Source of the DNA: Marinobacter salarius
GTDB taxonomy: Bacteria; Pseudomonadota; Gammaproteobacteria; Pseudomonadales; Oleiphilaceae
Length of the DNA: 64,000 nt
NCBI GenBank assembly: GCA_000831005.1
Contig: CP007152.1
Location: 2,170,001-2,234,000 of the forward strand
Direction: 5' to 3'
Below are positions 10,182 to 20,069 of this stretch, piece by piece (the first letter of the stretch is position 1; each line of letters opens with the position of its first letter). The notes under the pieces were generated by a model. The model was not told where the DNA came from and ran no database searches. It saw nothing but the letters and a program-made list of their open reading frames with translations. The position numbers and the translations under genes are program-made.

Positions 10182-11958
10182 GCTTGATCACCAGAAGTTC
10201 TGCGTCGGTCAGTGCCTGTCGGCGTTGTAGCAGTTGCGCCAACACAGCCGGTCGGTCGGTAATGATATTATCCACCCCCATGTCGATAAAACGTGACATC
10301 GCCTGCGGCGTATTGACCGTCCAGACATGGAGTTCGTTGCCAGCACGGTGGGTGCGCGCCACCGTAGCGGGAGTGACACGGTTCTGTCGCAGGCCCAGTA
10401 TGTCAAAGTGTTGCTCCCATAGCGGACCAACGATGAATTGTGCCAGCAGGCTGGTTTTCAGCGAAGGCTCCAGTTGTCGCGCTTCGGCCAGGACCCGCCA
10501 TTCGGCGGCCGCAATCACCGTGTTCTCCACGGCATCCATGCGCTGCAGCATATGGACCACCTCCCTGGTCAGGTCGGGCGTCTCCGGAGCGGGCTTCAGA
10601 TCGAGGTATAGATGGGCTTGTCCTCTGGTGGTTTCAATGACCTGTTCCAGGGTGGCGATTCGCTCATCGCTGAACGCAGGGCCGAACCACGAACCAGCGT
10701 CCCGGGCACGGGCCTCTTCCAGGGTGATATCGGAGATCCTGGCGTTCAGGCCGAAGACACGTCGCATGTCGGTATCGTGCCAAAGCACCGGCACGCCGTC
10801 CGCGGTCATGCGGATATCCACTTCAACGTAGTCAGCCCCATCCTCAATGGCTTGTCTTATGGCGCTCACGGTGTTCTCCGGCGCCTTGAAAGCACTGCCA
10901 CGATGGGCCGTTATGGAAACATCGTCCCGGTGATCGAAGGATTGCAGGACAAACCAGGCCTGGGTGGCGGCGAGGATGATGATTAAAAGCTCGGCCGACC
11001 ACGCCAGTGGTGAAGCACGCCGGGGCAGGGTTTGGGCAGTGCTGTGACGGTGGTGACCCGTTGCCTGCCTATACACGCTGTATATCAGCATGCTGTAGGC
11101 CGCCATGCCAGCAAAGGCTGCAGTGAGGGTGAACAGGATATAGAGCGCGATCAGGCCCAGGGTGACGGGCATCAGCACGCCCATTCGTTCCGGCAGGCTC
11201 GTTATGATCTCGCCGCCCACTGCCTGGAACAACCATGTAACCACGATGGGGATCAGCGCCAGGCCGACCAGGCCTGCGATGATTGCGCCCATCACAGGCA
11301 GGCGCTGGCCGTGGATATAGCGGCTACTTTGTTTGAGAGCGTCGCGCGCACCTCTGCGCTCCAGCAGGAGCAGGGGAACCGACAGTACCCAGCGCAGGTA
11401 AAGCCAGCCATTGCAGACGGCGATTCCCAGCGCTGCGACACCAGATATGCCCAGGAACCACCAGACTTCGGGCGGCCGTTCCAGTTTCAGGTAGTAGATG
11501 TCGTGGGGTGAAATCAGCCATTGGTAACTCACCACTATGGCCAGCAGGAAAGGTACAGCGATCAGTGCATGGCCGCTCAATTGCAGCAGGGTGAGGGTGA
11601 GTAGTTGTTTGAAACGTCGTGCAAGAGCCCACAGCGTCGCAATGGCTATCCGGTATTCGCGGCCTCCGCCGGAGGCGGCAATCCAGGTCATGCCTGCCTG
11701 TTGCAGGATTACCAGGAGGGCGGTCAGGGTCGCCGTTGCGCTAATCCATAGTAAGCCGCCAGGGGACACCACAAACTGCACCAGCCCGCCAGTGCTGATG
11801 GCGGCGTGACCGGTTATCGGCCGAAGCGCTGTCAGGGCGCTGGAAAAGAGCGGTGCAATGGCGGCCAGAACGAGGCCGGTGAAAAACAGGTAAAAGACCA
11901 ACAGCGCCCTGCGATGAACGTGCAGGAATGCCAGGGTGTGCAGTGCAAGAATCTTCAT
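10162..11958 (-). CDS. Membrane-anchored glycerophosphodiester phosphodiesterase
   Basis: 598-residue protein. The N-terminal half is a multi-helix membrane domain (GDPD-associated membrane-domain type, about residues 15-310). The C-terminal half is a GDPD catalytic domain. Catalytic features are visible: the metal/acid-base histidines in TAHRGSAFKAPENT, EVDIRMTADGVPVLWHD, and later YLDLKP. Such enzymes cleave glycerol-phosphodiesters to glycerol-3-phosphate and alcohol, here probably at the membrane or in the periplasm. It is the second gene of a two-gene unit 33 bp after the LTA-synthase-like gene, which suggests a shared glycerophosphate substrate. Its 3' end overlaps the convergent ATPase-regulator gene by 20 bp. 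Confidence 0.88.
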   Translation of the reverse strand: MKILALHTLAFLHVHRRALLVFYLFFTGLVLAAIAPLFSSALTALRPITGHAAISTGGLVQFVVSPGGLLWISATATLTALLVILQQAGMTWIAASGGGREYRIAIATLWALARRFKQLLTLTLLQLSGHALIAVPFLLAIVVSYQWLISPHDIYYLKLERPPEVWWFLGISGVAALGIAVCNGWLYLRWVLSVPLLLLERRGARDALKQSSRYIHGQRLPVMGAIIAGLVGLALIPIVVTWLFQAVGGEIITSLPERMGVLMPVTLGLIALYILFTLTAAFAGMAAYSMLIYSVYRQATGHHRHSTAQTLPRRASPLAWSAELLIIILAATQAWFVLQSFDHRDDVSITAHRGSAFKAPENTVSAIRQAIEDGADYVEVDIRMTADGVPVLWHDTDMRRVFGLNARISDITLEEARARDAGSWFGPAFSDERIATLEQVIETTRGQAHLYLDLKPAPETPDLTREVVHMLQRMDAVENTVIAAAEWRVLAEARQLEPSLKTSLLAQFIVGPLWEQHFDILGLRQNRVTPATVARTHRAGNELHVWTVNTPQAMSRFIDMGVDNIITDRPAVLAQLLQRRQALTDAELLVIKLRNWLR

Positions 11959-11991
11959 TCAGGTAGCCGTTCCCATGTCGAAGTTTCAAGC

Positions 11992-13860
11992 TCAGGGGTC
12001 CTCTGCGGGCTTCATGAGGGCTGCCCTGTTGAACAATGCCGTGCGCTCATCGAACGTCAGGAATGGTTCGGCATTCGTCGCCTCAAGCGTGCCAAACAGC
12101 CGCTCCGGATTAAAGCGCCAAGTGGTGCAGTCGGTCATCAGTTCGCTGCAGCTCAGGAGCTGTCCCGACTCCCTCAGGAAGTACTTGAGCCCCGTATAGG
12201 TATCTGCCAACAGCAGGTCGCGTTGCTGTGTCGGTTGTTTAACCAGCAGGCTCCGGCCAATCATGTCGCCAGCCTTTTTCCCGAGCCCTGTTGCGTCCAG
12301 GATGGTAGGTGGAATATCGATCTGCGCCACAATCTGGTCGCGATGGGCGTAGTCCTCCAGCGAGTCGCTGTCAGGAGGACGTACCGCCAATACGCCAACG
12401 TTGCTGTTCAGAGGCACGGATTCATGATCCTTGCGAATGAATCCGCCGGACTCATCCGATGTGATAATGACTAAAGTGTCGTCAAGAATGCCGTCGGACG
12501 CCAGGTCGTCAAGAAACTGATTCAACGCATCTTCCATGGTTCTCATGGCCTGTTTGCGCGCCTCCTGAGGCTCTGGTGTGATGTCCACGGCGCTCAATTC
12601 ACCATCCGTTGATTGTTGCTCCGGCTCTTTTCCGATTTTAAACGGGTGATGGGTACCCACGTTCAGCAGGGTGACCATCCAGGGGCCAGGTTTCGCGTCA
12701 AGCTGTCTTAGCCGCTGTGCAACGTTGCTGAAATAGATCGGATCAGGTGGCCCCCAACCTTCCACTTCTTCTTCGGGACCGTTGAAGATCGTTGCGCCGG
12801 TGACGTCGATAAATCCGGCCTGCGGCATGAACTCACCCTTTTGCATGTAATCCAACGGCGCGGCCTGCCAGTAGGCCGTGTGGTAGCCATGTTCCTTCAG
12901 GTGTTTGGGCATGCAGTCCACCACAACCCGGCCTTCAGCTACATCAACCATTTTCCGCGATTGCCGGCGGAAGTCCGGGTATTCGCCACACAAGATGGCA
13001 AAGGTGCCGCGATCTGTCTGGCGCTCCATGCTCAGCGAATTCCGGTAGATACGAAATCCATGACGGCGCAGGTTTTCTTCAAGGCTGGTCAGGGTAACGG
13101 TTGGGTCGAGATCGTGATAGCGGCTCAGGCTTGGGAAATAGCCGCCGGACATACCCTCAATCATGACCAGCAGCACGTTGGGGTGGTCCCTCACAATGGG
13201 GGCGGCAACCTGGTGACGAAAAAAACTCGCCGTCTGCAAGGTTTTCAGGGCCTTTTCAGACCCGTTGAGCTCCTCGTCTTCCGTGGATAGTGCTGGGGCG
13301 AGTGGTCCGATGATCGCCCCTGGTATCTGGGCGAAGAAGCTGGCGACAACGTTGTTTGCGGGCGTTGTAAGGCTCTGGAACGACACGCCATAGACCGCGG
13401 CCACGAGCACCGCGACCACCACCAGCCCGGTCCTGCCCGCCGGCAGTGCTTCGGTGTCGATACGACGGTGCTGCCAATGAAGAATCCAGGCAAGGGAAAG
13501 GTAGACGGGAAGCCAAAGCGCGTGAATGTTGATCAGGCTGCCAGTCACAAAGGTCGGATCAACGCCCTTGCCAATCAGTGACAGCTGGAACAGGGTTCCG
13601 TGAACGGTAAGGTGCATACCGGCAACAAACGTTGCGCATCCCAGAACCACGACCAGAATAACCCTGGAAATGCCTCTGGTGATGCACAGCAAAACTGCGA
13701 GAACAAACGCACCGGCCAGGTCGCCGGCAATCATTGCCAGCGGATCGGGAACGACACCGCTTTGCAGCACATAGCTCGCCCTGACAACAACCAGCCAGCA
13801 GAAAGCCAAAACCAGTGTCTGGCGGAAATGTCTGGCCATGAGTCCAGAGAAAAATGTCAT
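11992..13860 (-). CDS. LTA-synthase-like phosphoglycerol transferase/sulfatase
   Basis: 622-residue protein with about five N-terminal membrane helices (residues about 10-190) and a periplasmic alkaline-phosphatase-superfamily domain of the LtaS/OpgB type. Visible active-site elements are the metal-binding Glu in VMIEGMSGG, the putative Thr nucleophile in DRGTFAILCGEYP, the NVGTHHPF loop, and a late metal-site motif TSDESGG where many relatives have DH. It is expected to transfer phosphoglycerol from phosphatidylglycerol to a periplasmic acceptor such as glucans, or to act as a related phospho/sulfohydrolase. It is first in an operon with the GDPD gene. The substrate is inferred. Confidence 0.82.
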   Translation of the reverse strand: MTFFSGLMARHFRQTLVLAFCWLVVVRASYVLQSGVVPDPLAMIAGDLAGAFVLAVLLCITRGISRVILVVVLGCATFVAGMHLTVHGTLFQLSLIGKGVDPTFVTGSLINIHALWLPVYLSLAWILHWQHRRIDTEALPAGRTGLVVVAVLVAAVYGVSFQSLTTPANNVVASFFAQIPGAIIGPLAPALSTEDEELNGSEKALKTLQTASFFRHQVAAPIVRDHPNVLLVMIEGMSGGYFPSLSRYHDLDPTVTLTSLEENLRRHGFRIYRNSLSMERQTDRGTFAILCGEYPDFRRQSRKMVDVAEGRVVVDCMPKHLKEHGYHTAYWQAAPLDYMQKGEFMPQAGFIDVTGATIFNGPEEEVEGWGPPDPIYFSNVAQRLRQLDAKPGPWMVTLLNVGTHHPFKIGKEPEQQSTDGELSAVDITPEPQEARKQAMRTMEDALNQFLDDLASDGILDDTLVIITSDESGGFIRKDHESVPLNSNVGVLAVRPPDSDSLEDYAHRDQIVAQIDIPPTILDATGLGKKAGDMIGRSLLVKQPTQQRDLLLADTYTGLKYFLRESGQLLSCSELMTDCTTWRFNPERLFGTLEATNAEPFLTFDERTALFNRAALMKPAEDP

Positions 13861-13959
13861 AGTGTGGTCCGGTATCGAGCGGCGGTTGAGGTCGTCAGCA
13901 CTGGCGTGAATGGCCGGGCGCCAAACAAACAGGTTATCGCTACCGGCTGGAGGCTGGCA

Positions 13960-14841
13960 ATGTCGCGGAACGTTTATGAATCACTGGTAATCGGATGGCT
14001 GATCATTTTTACCCTGTCAGGGTGCTCCGATGAAAAGGATCCCCCGCCTGCGGGAGCAGAATCGACAAGCGTGCAGGACCTAAGCGCACCTACGATTACG
14101 CTAAGTGACGCTGAACTTGACTGGGTGGGGCAGCAGATTTTTCGTAATGAATGTTCTGCGAAAAAAGCCTGCCTTGTGCACTGGAACAAAGGGGAAGCCT
14201 TTCCGTCGCTCGGTATCGGACATTTTATCTGGTATCCGTCGGCAGTGGAGGGGCGGTTCGTAGAAAGCTTTCCCGCACTGATTCGGTACATGGCCAAGCG
14301 TGACGCACCATTGCCCCGCTGGCTTGCACAGCTGGATCCATTTGACGCGCCATGGCCCGACAGAGCCGCTTTTCTCGAGGTAGCAGATTCTGCCCGTGTT
14401 GCTGAACTGAGGGAGTTTCTGCTGGCGACCCGGGATCTCCAGGCCGGCTTTATTGTCCAGCGGGCAAGTAGCTCCCTGTTACGCGTCATTCAGGCAACTC
14501 CTGACGCCCAACGAGCACGTGTAAAGCGGCATCTTGAGGAGCTGGTCAGCACGTCCGGCGGGGTTTATGCCGTCATTGACTATGTGAACTTCAAGGGGGA
14601 GGGGCTGTCCGCCACGGAGCAATACAACGGTGAAGGATGGGGGTTGTTACAGGTCCTTCTTGCCATGAAAGGCGATGACCGGCCGACTCTTGAGCGATTC
14701 AGAAGCGCAGCCGCTGAAGTATTGACCCGTCGGGCCGGGAACGCCGACGCTCCGATCGAACGAGAACGCTGGCTGACGGGCTGGCTCAGTCGTTTGGAAA
14801 GCTATCGGGAGCCGGATCATACTTTGGTCTCACCAAAATAA
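13960..14841 (+). CDS. Unrecognised lipoprotein with lysozyme-like GIGH motif
   Basis: 293-residue exported lipoprotein. It has a short N-terminal hydrophobic stretch ending in the lipobox LSGC (Cys about residue 21), followed by an acidic Pro/Ala linker. ATG 13960 is chosen because GGAGG lies six bases upstream; the same frame is open further upstream, but only across the start of the antisense LtaS-like gene. The strongest motif is a Glu (RNEC) followed about 21 residues later by LGIGHFIWYP, reminiscent of the Glu and TIGIGH elements of T4-type lysozyme. A hydrolase fold is possible but unproven. It is divergent from the LtaS/GDPD pair and upstream of the aap operon. Confidence 0.75.
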   Translation: MSRNVYESLVIGWLIIFTLSGCSDEKDPPPAGAESTSVQDLSAPTITLSDAELDWVGQQIFRNECSAKKACLVHWNKGEAFPSLGIGHFIWYPSAVEGRFVESFPALIRYMAKRDAPLPRWLAQLDPFDAPWPDRAAFLEVADSARVAELREFLLATRDLQAGFIVQRASSSLLRVIQATPDAQRARVKRHLEELVSTSGGVYAVIDYVNFKGEGLSATEQYNGEGWGLLQVLLAMKGDDRPTLERFRSAAAEVLTRRAGNADAPIERERWLTGWLSRLESYREPDHTLVSPK

Positions 14842-14868
14842 TTCGTGAAAACTGGTCCAATTCGCGAA
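14842..14868. promoter_or_regulatory. Paired TTCGYGAA sites, possible enhancer
   Basis: Two octamers, TTCGTGAA (14842-14849) and TTCGCGAA (14861-14868), 19 bp apart start to start (near two helical turns). They lie about 175-200 bp upstream of the sigma-54 promoter of aapJ, the distance at which enhancer-binding activators work. The link to the promoter is inference. Confidence 0.4.
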
Positions 14869-15040
14869 CGCCTTCTACTTTATAGGGAAGCGGTTGAGAA
14901 ATTGCCTGCCCTATGGTCTGTCAGCGCGTGCTGATGTGAGGCATTCGCTGCACAAAGTTGTGGCCTGTAGAGGTTGAAGACAGTATTCGAGGCTGCTTGT
15001 TTGATAAAACAAATACTATAAATCAACACGTTGGTATATC

Positions 15041-15056
15041 TGGCTCGTAAATTGCT
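15041..15056 (+). promoter_or_regulatory. Sigma-54 promoter of aapJQMP
   Basis: TGGCTCGTAAATTGCT matches the -24/-12 consensus TGGCACG-N4-TTGCW at every fixed position but one, with exact GG-to-GC spacing. Predicted transcription starts near 15067, giving a leader of about 35 bases before ATG 15102. Confidence 0.8.
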
Positions 15057-15101
15057 CATATTCTGTGCACCTCTAACCAACGGAATTTTGGAGATAAAAT
15101 A

Positions 15102-16126
15102 ATGAAGAACGCCAAGTCGATTGCCGTCGGCGCAGCATGCTGTGTGGAGTTTTTACCGCTTCGGTTGCCAGTGCGGCTACGACGCTTGAAAGCCTCAAGG
15201 AAAAAGGGCATTTGCAGTGTGGTGTAACCAGTGGTCTTCCGGGGTTTTCACAGCCGGACGACAAAGGTAACTGGACCGGTATAGACGTCGACACCTGTCG
15301 TGCCGTAGCCGCTGCGATTTTTGGGGACGCCAAGGCGGTCGAGTTCACGCCTTTGACCGCGAAAGAGCGTTTTACCGCACTCCAGTCGGGTGAAATAGAC
15401 ATGCTGTCCCGTAATACCACGTGGACACTTACCCGGGATGCATCGCTGGGTCTCAACTTCGCCGGTGTTAACTACTACGACGGTCAGGGCTTCTTGGTGA
15501 ACAAAGGCATCGGCGTGGACGATGCCACACAACTGGACGGTGCGACTGTCTGTATCCAGGCCGGTACAACCACCGAGCTCAACCTGTCGGACTACTTCCG
15601 CGCCAAGGGCATGGAATACAAACCCATTGTATTTGACACCTCTGAACAGACGGTCCAGGGCTTTGCGTCCGGTCGTTGTGACGTGCTGACCTCAGACCGT
15701 TCACAGCTTGCGGCACTTCGCTCCAAACTGTCCGACCCCGATTCGGCCAAGATCCTTCCCAACACCATCTCCAAGGAGCCCCTTGGGCCGGTCGTGCGCC
15801 AGGGTGACGACCAGTGGTTCAATATCGTGAAGTGGGTGCTGGCTGTGCAGATCAACGCAGAAGAACTGGGTGTCACCAGCGCTAACGTTGACGACATGCT
15901 GAAGTCAGATAACCCGAACATCCAGCGCCTGCTGGGCACTGATGGCGACATGGGAGCCAAGCTTGGTCTGCCGGGTGATTTTGGCGCCAAGATCGTCAAA
16001 CAGGTCGGCAACTACGGCGAGATGTACGATCGCAACGTAGGCCCGGACACTCCGCTTGGTCTGGAGCGGGGCATCAACGCCCTGTGGACCGAAGGCGGTG
16101 TTATGTACGCACCTCCGGTACGTTAA
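15102..16126 (+). CDS. aapJ: Amino-acid ABC transporter substrate-binding protein AapJ (frameshifted)
   Basis: Periplasmic binding protein of the general/acidic amino-acid transporter (Aap/Bzt type). The mature part reads TTLESLKEKGHLQCGV onward, with all family blocks through TDGDMGAKLGL and ALWTEGGVMYAPPVR; 341 residues when repaired. The true start is ATG 15102 (GGAG eight bases upstream). The frame breaks in the signal peptide near 15134 (GCAGCATG; one extra base restores the run into MLCGVFTASVASA). Reading from ATG 15137 would give a signal peptide lacking its basic n-region and has no ribosome site. It is first gene of aapJQMP behind a sigma-54 promoter. Confidence 0.93.
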
Positions 16127-16219
16127 TACCTGAAAGCACCCAGTGGGCGTGCTCCCGTTGGAGCCGCCCACTGACATCTGTGATTCGTTTCGTCGCGGGC
16201 TAGCTTTCCGGGAACATGC

Positions 16220-17406
16220 ATGAAAAAACAAACCTTTGATTCCAAACCTGCGGGGCCAAAGCCCTGGTACGACCCGCGGGTTCGCGCTATTTTTTTCCAG
16301 GTAGTAGCCATTGCCCTCGTCTTCTGGGGTGGCTGGGTTCTTATCGACAATACGCTCTCCAACATGGAAAGCCGTGGCATTAGCACCGGTTTCGGGTTCC
16401 TTGATGAATCAGCCGGGTTCGGCATCATCATGAGCCTGGTCCCCTACGACGCCACCATGTCGTACGGTCGAACCTTTTGGGTCGGCCTGACCAATACCCT
16501 TCTGGTATCGGCAATGGGTGTGGTGACCGCCACTATCCTCGGTTTCATCATCGGTGTTGCCAGGCTTTCTAGTAACTGGCTGGTTGCCAAAGTCTCTCTG
16601 GCTTATATCGAAGTGATCCGCAACATCCCCCTGCTGCTGCAGATTTTCTTCTGGTACTTTGCGGTGCTCAGCAGCCTGCCTTCACCGCGCCAGAGCGTGG
16701 ACGTCGGCGGAGCTTTTTTCCTCAACAATCGTGGCCTGTATGTGCCGGAGCCGGTGACTCAGGATGCTTTGGCCTGGTGTGGGGAGGCGTTCTCGCGGCC
16801 ATTGCAGCCGTCATTGGCATTCGTATATGGGCCAAGAAGCGCCAACTGGCGACCGGAGCGATTTTCCCGACGTTCAAGGTGGGCGTGGGCATTCTGGTTC
16901 TGGTTCCGATAGTGTCGTACCTCCTAGCCGGTCAGCCCCTGGAATGGGATTTGCCAGCACTGAAGGGCTTCAATTTCGGTGGTGGCATTTCCATCATTCC
17001 GGAACTGGCGGCGCTATGGATTGCCTTGTCCCTGTACACCGCCAGCTTCATCGCGGAAATCGTGCGGTCCGGCATCCTGTCGGTCAGCAAGGGGCAGACT
17101 GAGGCATCGAAGGCACTGGGCCTTCCGAATGGTCTTACGCTCAGATTGGTGGTGATTCCCCAGGCGATGCGGGTGATCATCCCGCCGTTGACGAGCCAAT
17201 ATCTTAACCTGGTGAAGAACTCCTCGCTCGCTACGGCCATCGGTTACCCCGATCTGGTCGCGGTGTTCATGGGAACCACGCTGAACCAGACCGGCCAGGC
17301 CGTGGAAGTTGTGGCCATTACCATGGCCGTTTATCTCACCATCAGCCTGTTGATCTCCCTGTTTATGAATATCTATAACCGGGCTGTAGCGATTAAGGAG
17401 CGATGA
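16220..17406 (+). CDS. aapQ: Amino-acid ABC transporter permease AapQ (frameshifted)
   Basis: Inner-membrane permease of the Aap amino-acid importer, 395 residues when repaired, with the long N-terminal extension (PWYDPRVRAIFFQVVAIA) typical of AapQ/BztB. The HisM-type permease core includes the EAA-like loop (TEASKALGL). The frame breaks at about 16765: GATGCTTTGGC should read GATGGCTTTGGC, giving DGFGLVWGGVLAAI. It follows aapJ after 93 bp and overlaps aapM at the stop codon, so translation is probably coupled. Confidence 0.93.
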
Positions 17407-18489
17407 TGGCTGAGTCAACCATGAAAGCGCCAAAAAGGCGCATTGATCCGGTCCGGTGGGCGCGGGAAAACCTGTTTTCAAGCTGGCACAACACGATTTT
17501 GACCCTGCTGGTGGGCTATCTGATCGTGACCAGCGTGGGCCCCTTGCTCAATTGGGTATTGCTGGATGCGAACTTCCAGGGCAGCGACCCGAGTGACTGT
17601 ACCGGAGCGGGAGCCTGCTGGCTGTTTATCAGCCAGCGGCTTAATTTCTTTATCTACGGGTTCTACCCCGAGGAATTCCAGTGGCGCGTGGACATCATGT
17701 TCGGCCTGCTGGCACTGTCTTTCGCGCCTCAGTTCATTGAACGCTTTCCTGGCCGTAAATGGCTGGGATTGTTCGGCCTGACCGGGCTGCCGATTGTCGG
17801 CTACTTCCTGATTCCGGGTGGCGTGTTTGGCCTGGAGGAGGTTCAGAGTTCGAAGTGGGGTGGGCTGATGCTGACGCTGATCCTGGCGTATATCGGCATC
17901 ATTGCCTCGCTGCCGATCGGCACCTTGCTGGCACTGGGGCGTCGCTCCGAGATGCCTATTATCCGAGGGCTGTGTGTGGTTTTCATCGAGGTGTGGCGAG
18001 CGGTTCCGTTGATCACGGTTCTGTTCATGGCCTCAGTGATGCTGCCGCTGTTCCTCCCGGAGGGCATGAACTTCGAGAAACTGGCGCGAGCACTGATCGG
18101 CATCACGCTCTGGCAGTCGGCTATATGGCGGAGGTCATTCGCGGCGGGTTGCAGGCGATTCCCCGTGGGCAGTACGAAGCCGCCAGCGCGCTGGGTCTTG
18201 GGTACTGGAAGAAAATGGGACTGATTATCCTGCCCCAGGCGCTCAAGCTTGTTATTCCCGGCATCGTTAATACGTTTATCTCGTTGTTCAAGGACACAAC
18301 GCTGGTGCTGATTATCGGGCTATTCGATATTCTCGGCACCGTTCAATCGACGGTTACGGACCCGCCTGGCAGAACGTGGCTGTGGAGGGGTATGTCTTTG
18401 TGGCGTTCTGTTTCTGGGTGTTTTGCTTCGGCATCTCCCGATACAGCCAGAACCTTGAACGCAAACTCGATACCGGTCACAGAACCTGA
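17406..18489 (+). CDS. aapM: Amino-acid ABC transporter permease AapM (two frameshifts)
   Basis: Second permease of the Aap importer, about 361 residues when repaired. ATG 17406 is favoured over ATG 17403 because AAGGAG (17395-17400) is then five bases away. Two frame breaks occur: near 18119 (TCGGCTAT; TCGGCCTAT restores [14 protein letters not shown]) and near 18363 (GACCCGCCTGG; GACCCGGCCTGG restores [13 protein letters not shown]). The repaired C-terminus [14 protein letters not shown] ends at TGA 18489, which overlaps the ATG of aapP. Two independent one-base losses in one essential transporter subunit argue for data error. Confidence 0.92.
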
Positions 18490-19295
18490 TGGGTAAACCA
18501 ATGACAGAACAAACGCAAACTCCTGAAACACAATCGTCACCATCTGCGGCCAGCGGCAAGGCTGATATTATTCGGGTGGAGGGCATGCACAAGTGGTACG
18601 GCGATTTCCACGTGCTGAAAGACCTGAACCTGACGGTTCGCCATGGTGAGCGCATCGTTATATGTGGCCCCTCCGGTTCGGGTAAATCCACGTTCATTCG
18701 CTGTATCAACCGGTTAGAGGAACACCAGCAAGGCAAAATCATTGTCGACGATGTGGAGCTGACCGACGACGTGCGTCAGATCGACAGCGTCCGGCGCGAG
18801 GTTGGCATGGTGTTTCAGCATTTCAACCTGTTCCCGCATTTGACGGTGCTCGAGAACTGCTGCCTGTCGCCGATCTGGGTGCGGAAAACGCCGCGCAAGG
18901 AAGCTGAGGCTTCGGCGATGGAGTATCTGGAACGGGTGAAAATTCCGGACCAGGCCAACAAATTCCCAGGTCAGCTTTCCGGCGGTCAGCAACAGCGGGT
19001 GGCTATCGCCAGGGCGCTGTGTATGAAGCCGAAAATCATGCTGTTTGACGAGCCGACGTCCGCGCTGGACCCGGAGATGATCAAGGAGGTGCTGGACGTC
19101 ATGATTGAGCTGGCGGGCAGTGGCATGACCATGTTGTGCGTTACCCATGAGATGGGCTTCGCCAAGACGGTGGCTGACCGGGTGATTTTCATGGACGGTG
19201 GTGAAATCGTTGAAGAGGCGCCGCCCCACGATTTCTTCACCAACCCGCAGGAGCCCAGGACCCAGAAGTTCCTGAAGCAGATCCTGCAGCATTGA
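18489..19295 (+). CDS. aapP: Amino-acid ABC transporter ATPase AapP
   Basis: ATP-binding subunit driving the AapJQM importer. The Walker A GPSGSGKS is near residue 58, followed by the Q-loop [11 protein letters not shown], signature LSGGQQQR, Walker B IMLFDEP and switch His (CVTHEMGF). Start ATG 18489 overlaps the aapM stop (TGATG). ATG 18501 ([11 protein letters not shown]) is an equally plausible start without changing the domain. The frame is intact, and a strong two-way terminator follows. Confidence 0.94.
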   Translation: MGKPMTEQTQTPETQSSPSAASGKADIIRVEGMHKWYGDFHVLKDLNLTVRHGERIVICGPSGSGKSTFIRCINRLEEHQQGKIIVDDVELTDDVRQIDSVRREVGMVFQHFNLFPHLTVLENCCLSPIWVRKTPRKEAEASAMEYLERVKIPDQANKFPGQLSGGQQQRVAIARALCMKPKIMLFDEPTSALDPEMIKEVLDVMIELAGSGMTMLCVTHEMGFAKTVADRVIFMDGGEIVEEAPPHDFFTNPQEPRTQKFLKQILQH

Positions 19296-19315
19296 ACGGC
19301 CTGCAACACCTAACG

Positions 19316-19346
19316 GAAAGAGCCGGGCGTCGCCCGGCTCTTTTTA
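19316..19346. terminator. Bidirectional terminator aapP/lpxH
   Basis: GC-rich stem GAGCCGGGCG with CGCCCGGCTC flanked by A- and T-runs. It lies between the convergent aapP and lpxH genes and serves both. Confidence 0.9.
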
Positions 19347-20069
19347 CAGTGGTTGTTTGGTAAGAACCGGTTCCTTGTCCGGTTCCACCTCCAGCCACCA
19401 GACGTTCTCGTCCCAGTCGCCCAGCACAATCCGCTTTGCCGGCTTACCGCCTGCCTCCAGCTCGTGAACAGCCGGACGATGGGTGTGGCCGTGGATCAGT
19501 CGTTGCACCCCGTGCGCCTCCATTTCCTTCACCACCTCATCCGCGGTGACGTCCATAATGAACTCTTCCTTGCCCTGGTTCTTGGCCATGCTGATTTCCC
19601 GTAATTGACGGGCCATCTGCTGACGTTCGGCCAGGGGTCGTTGGAGAATCATCTGCTGCCATTGCGGGTTGCGCATGTTGGCGCGGAATTTCTGGTACTC
19701 CACATCCGCGGTACACAGGCTGTCACCGTGCATTAACAGGGTAGGTGTGCCGTAAAGATCCACCACCGTTGGGTCATCCAGTAGAGTGGCGCCGATTCGG
19801 TTGCAGTAATCCTCGCCAATCAGAAAATCCCGGTTTCCGTGCATCAGGTACAACCTGGTGCCCGAGTCACTGACCGCGCGTAGTGCCGCCGCAATCTGCT
19901 CCTGCAGGGGCGTTCGCTCGTCATCGCCAATCCAGGCTTCGAAAAAGTCGCCGAGAATGTAGAGTTGCTCCACCCCTAGGGCCTTCTCTTCAACGAATCC
20001 CAAAAACGCGTTGGTGATGTCCGGGCGGGACTCTTCCAGGTGTAAATCTGAGATGAACAGCGTGGTCAC
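19344..20069 (-). CDS. lpxH: UDP-2,3-diacylglucosamine diphosphatase LpxH
   Basis: Peripheral-membrane metallophosphoesterase of the lipid A pathway, hydrolysing UDP-2,3-diacylglucosamine to lipid X. The 241-residue frame carries the calcineurin-like metal motifs SDLHL (residue 7), GDFFE, HGNRDFL and HGHTHRP. Its ATG overlaps the ppiB stop by four bases, so the two are translationally coupled, the order seen in many gammaproteobacteria. The end abuts the shared terminator with aapP. Confidence 0.95.
   Translation of the reverse strand: MTTLFISDLHLEESRPDITNAFLGFVEEKALGVEQLYILGDFFEAWIGDDERTPLQEQIAAALRAVSDSGTRLYLMHGNRDFLIGEDYCNRIGATLLDDPTVVDLYGTPTLLMHGDSLCTADVEYQKFRANMRNPQWQQMILQRPLAERQQMARQLREISMAKNQGKEEFIMDVTADEVVKEMEAHGVQRLIHGHTHRPAVHELEAGGKPAKRIVLGDWDENVWWLEVEPDKEPVLTKQPL

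Noticed and set aside
13600..13959. 120-codon N-terminal extension of the lipoprotein frame
   Set aside because: Runs antisense through the start of the LtaS-like gene. ATG 13960 has a good ribosome site and opens a proper lipoprotein signal peptide.
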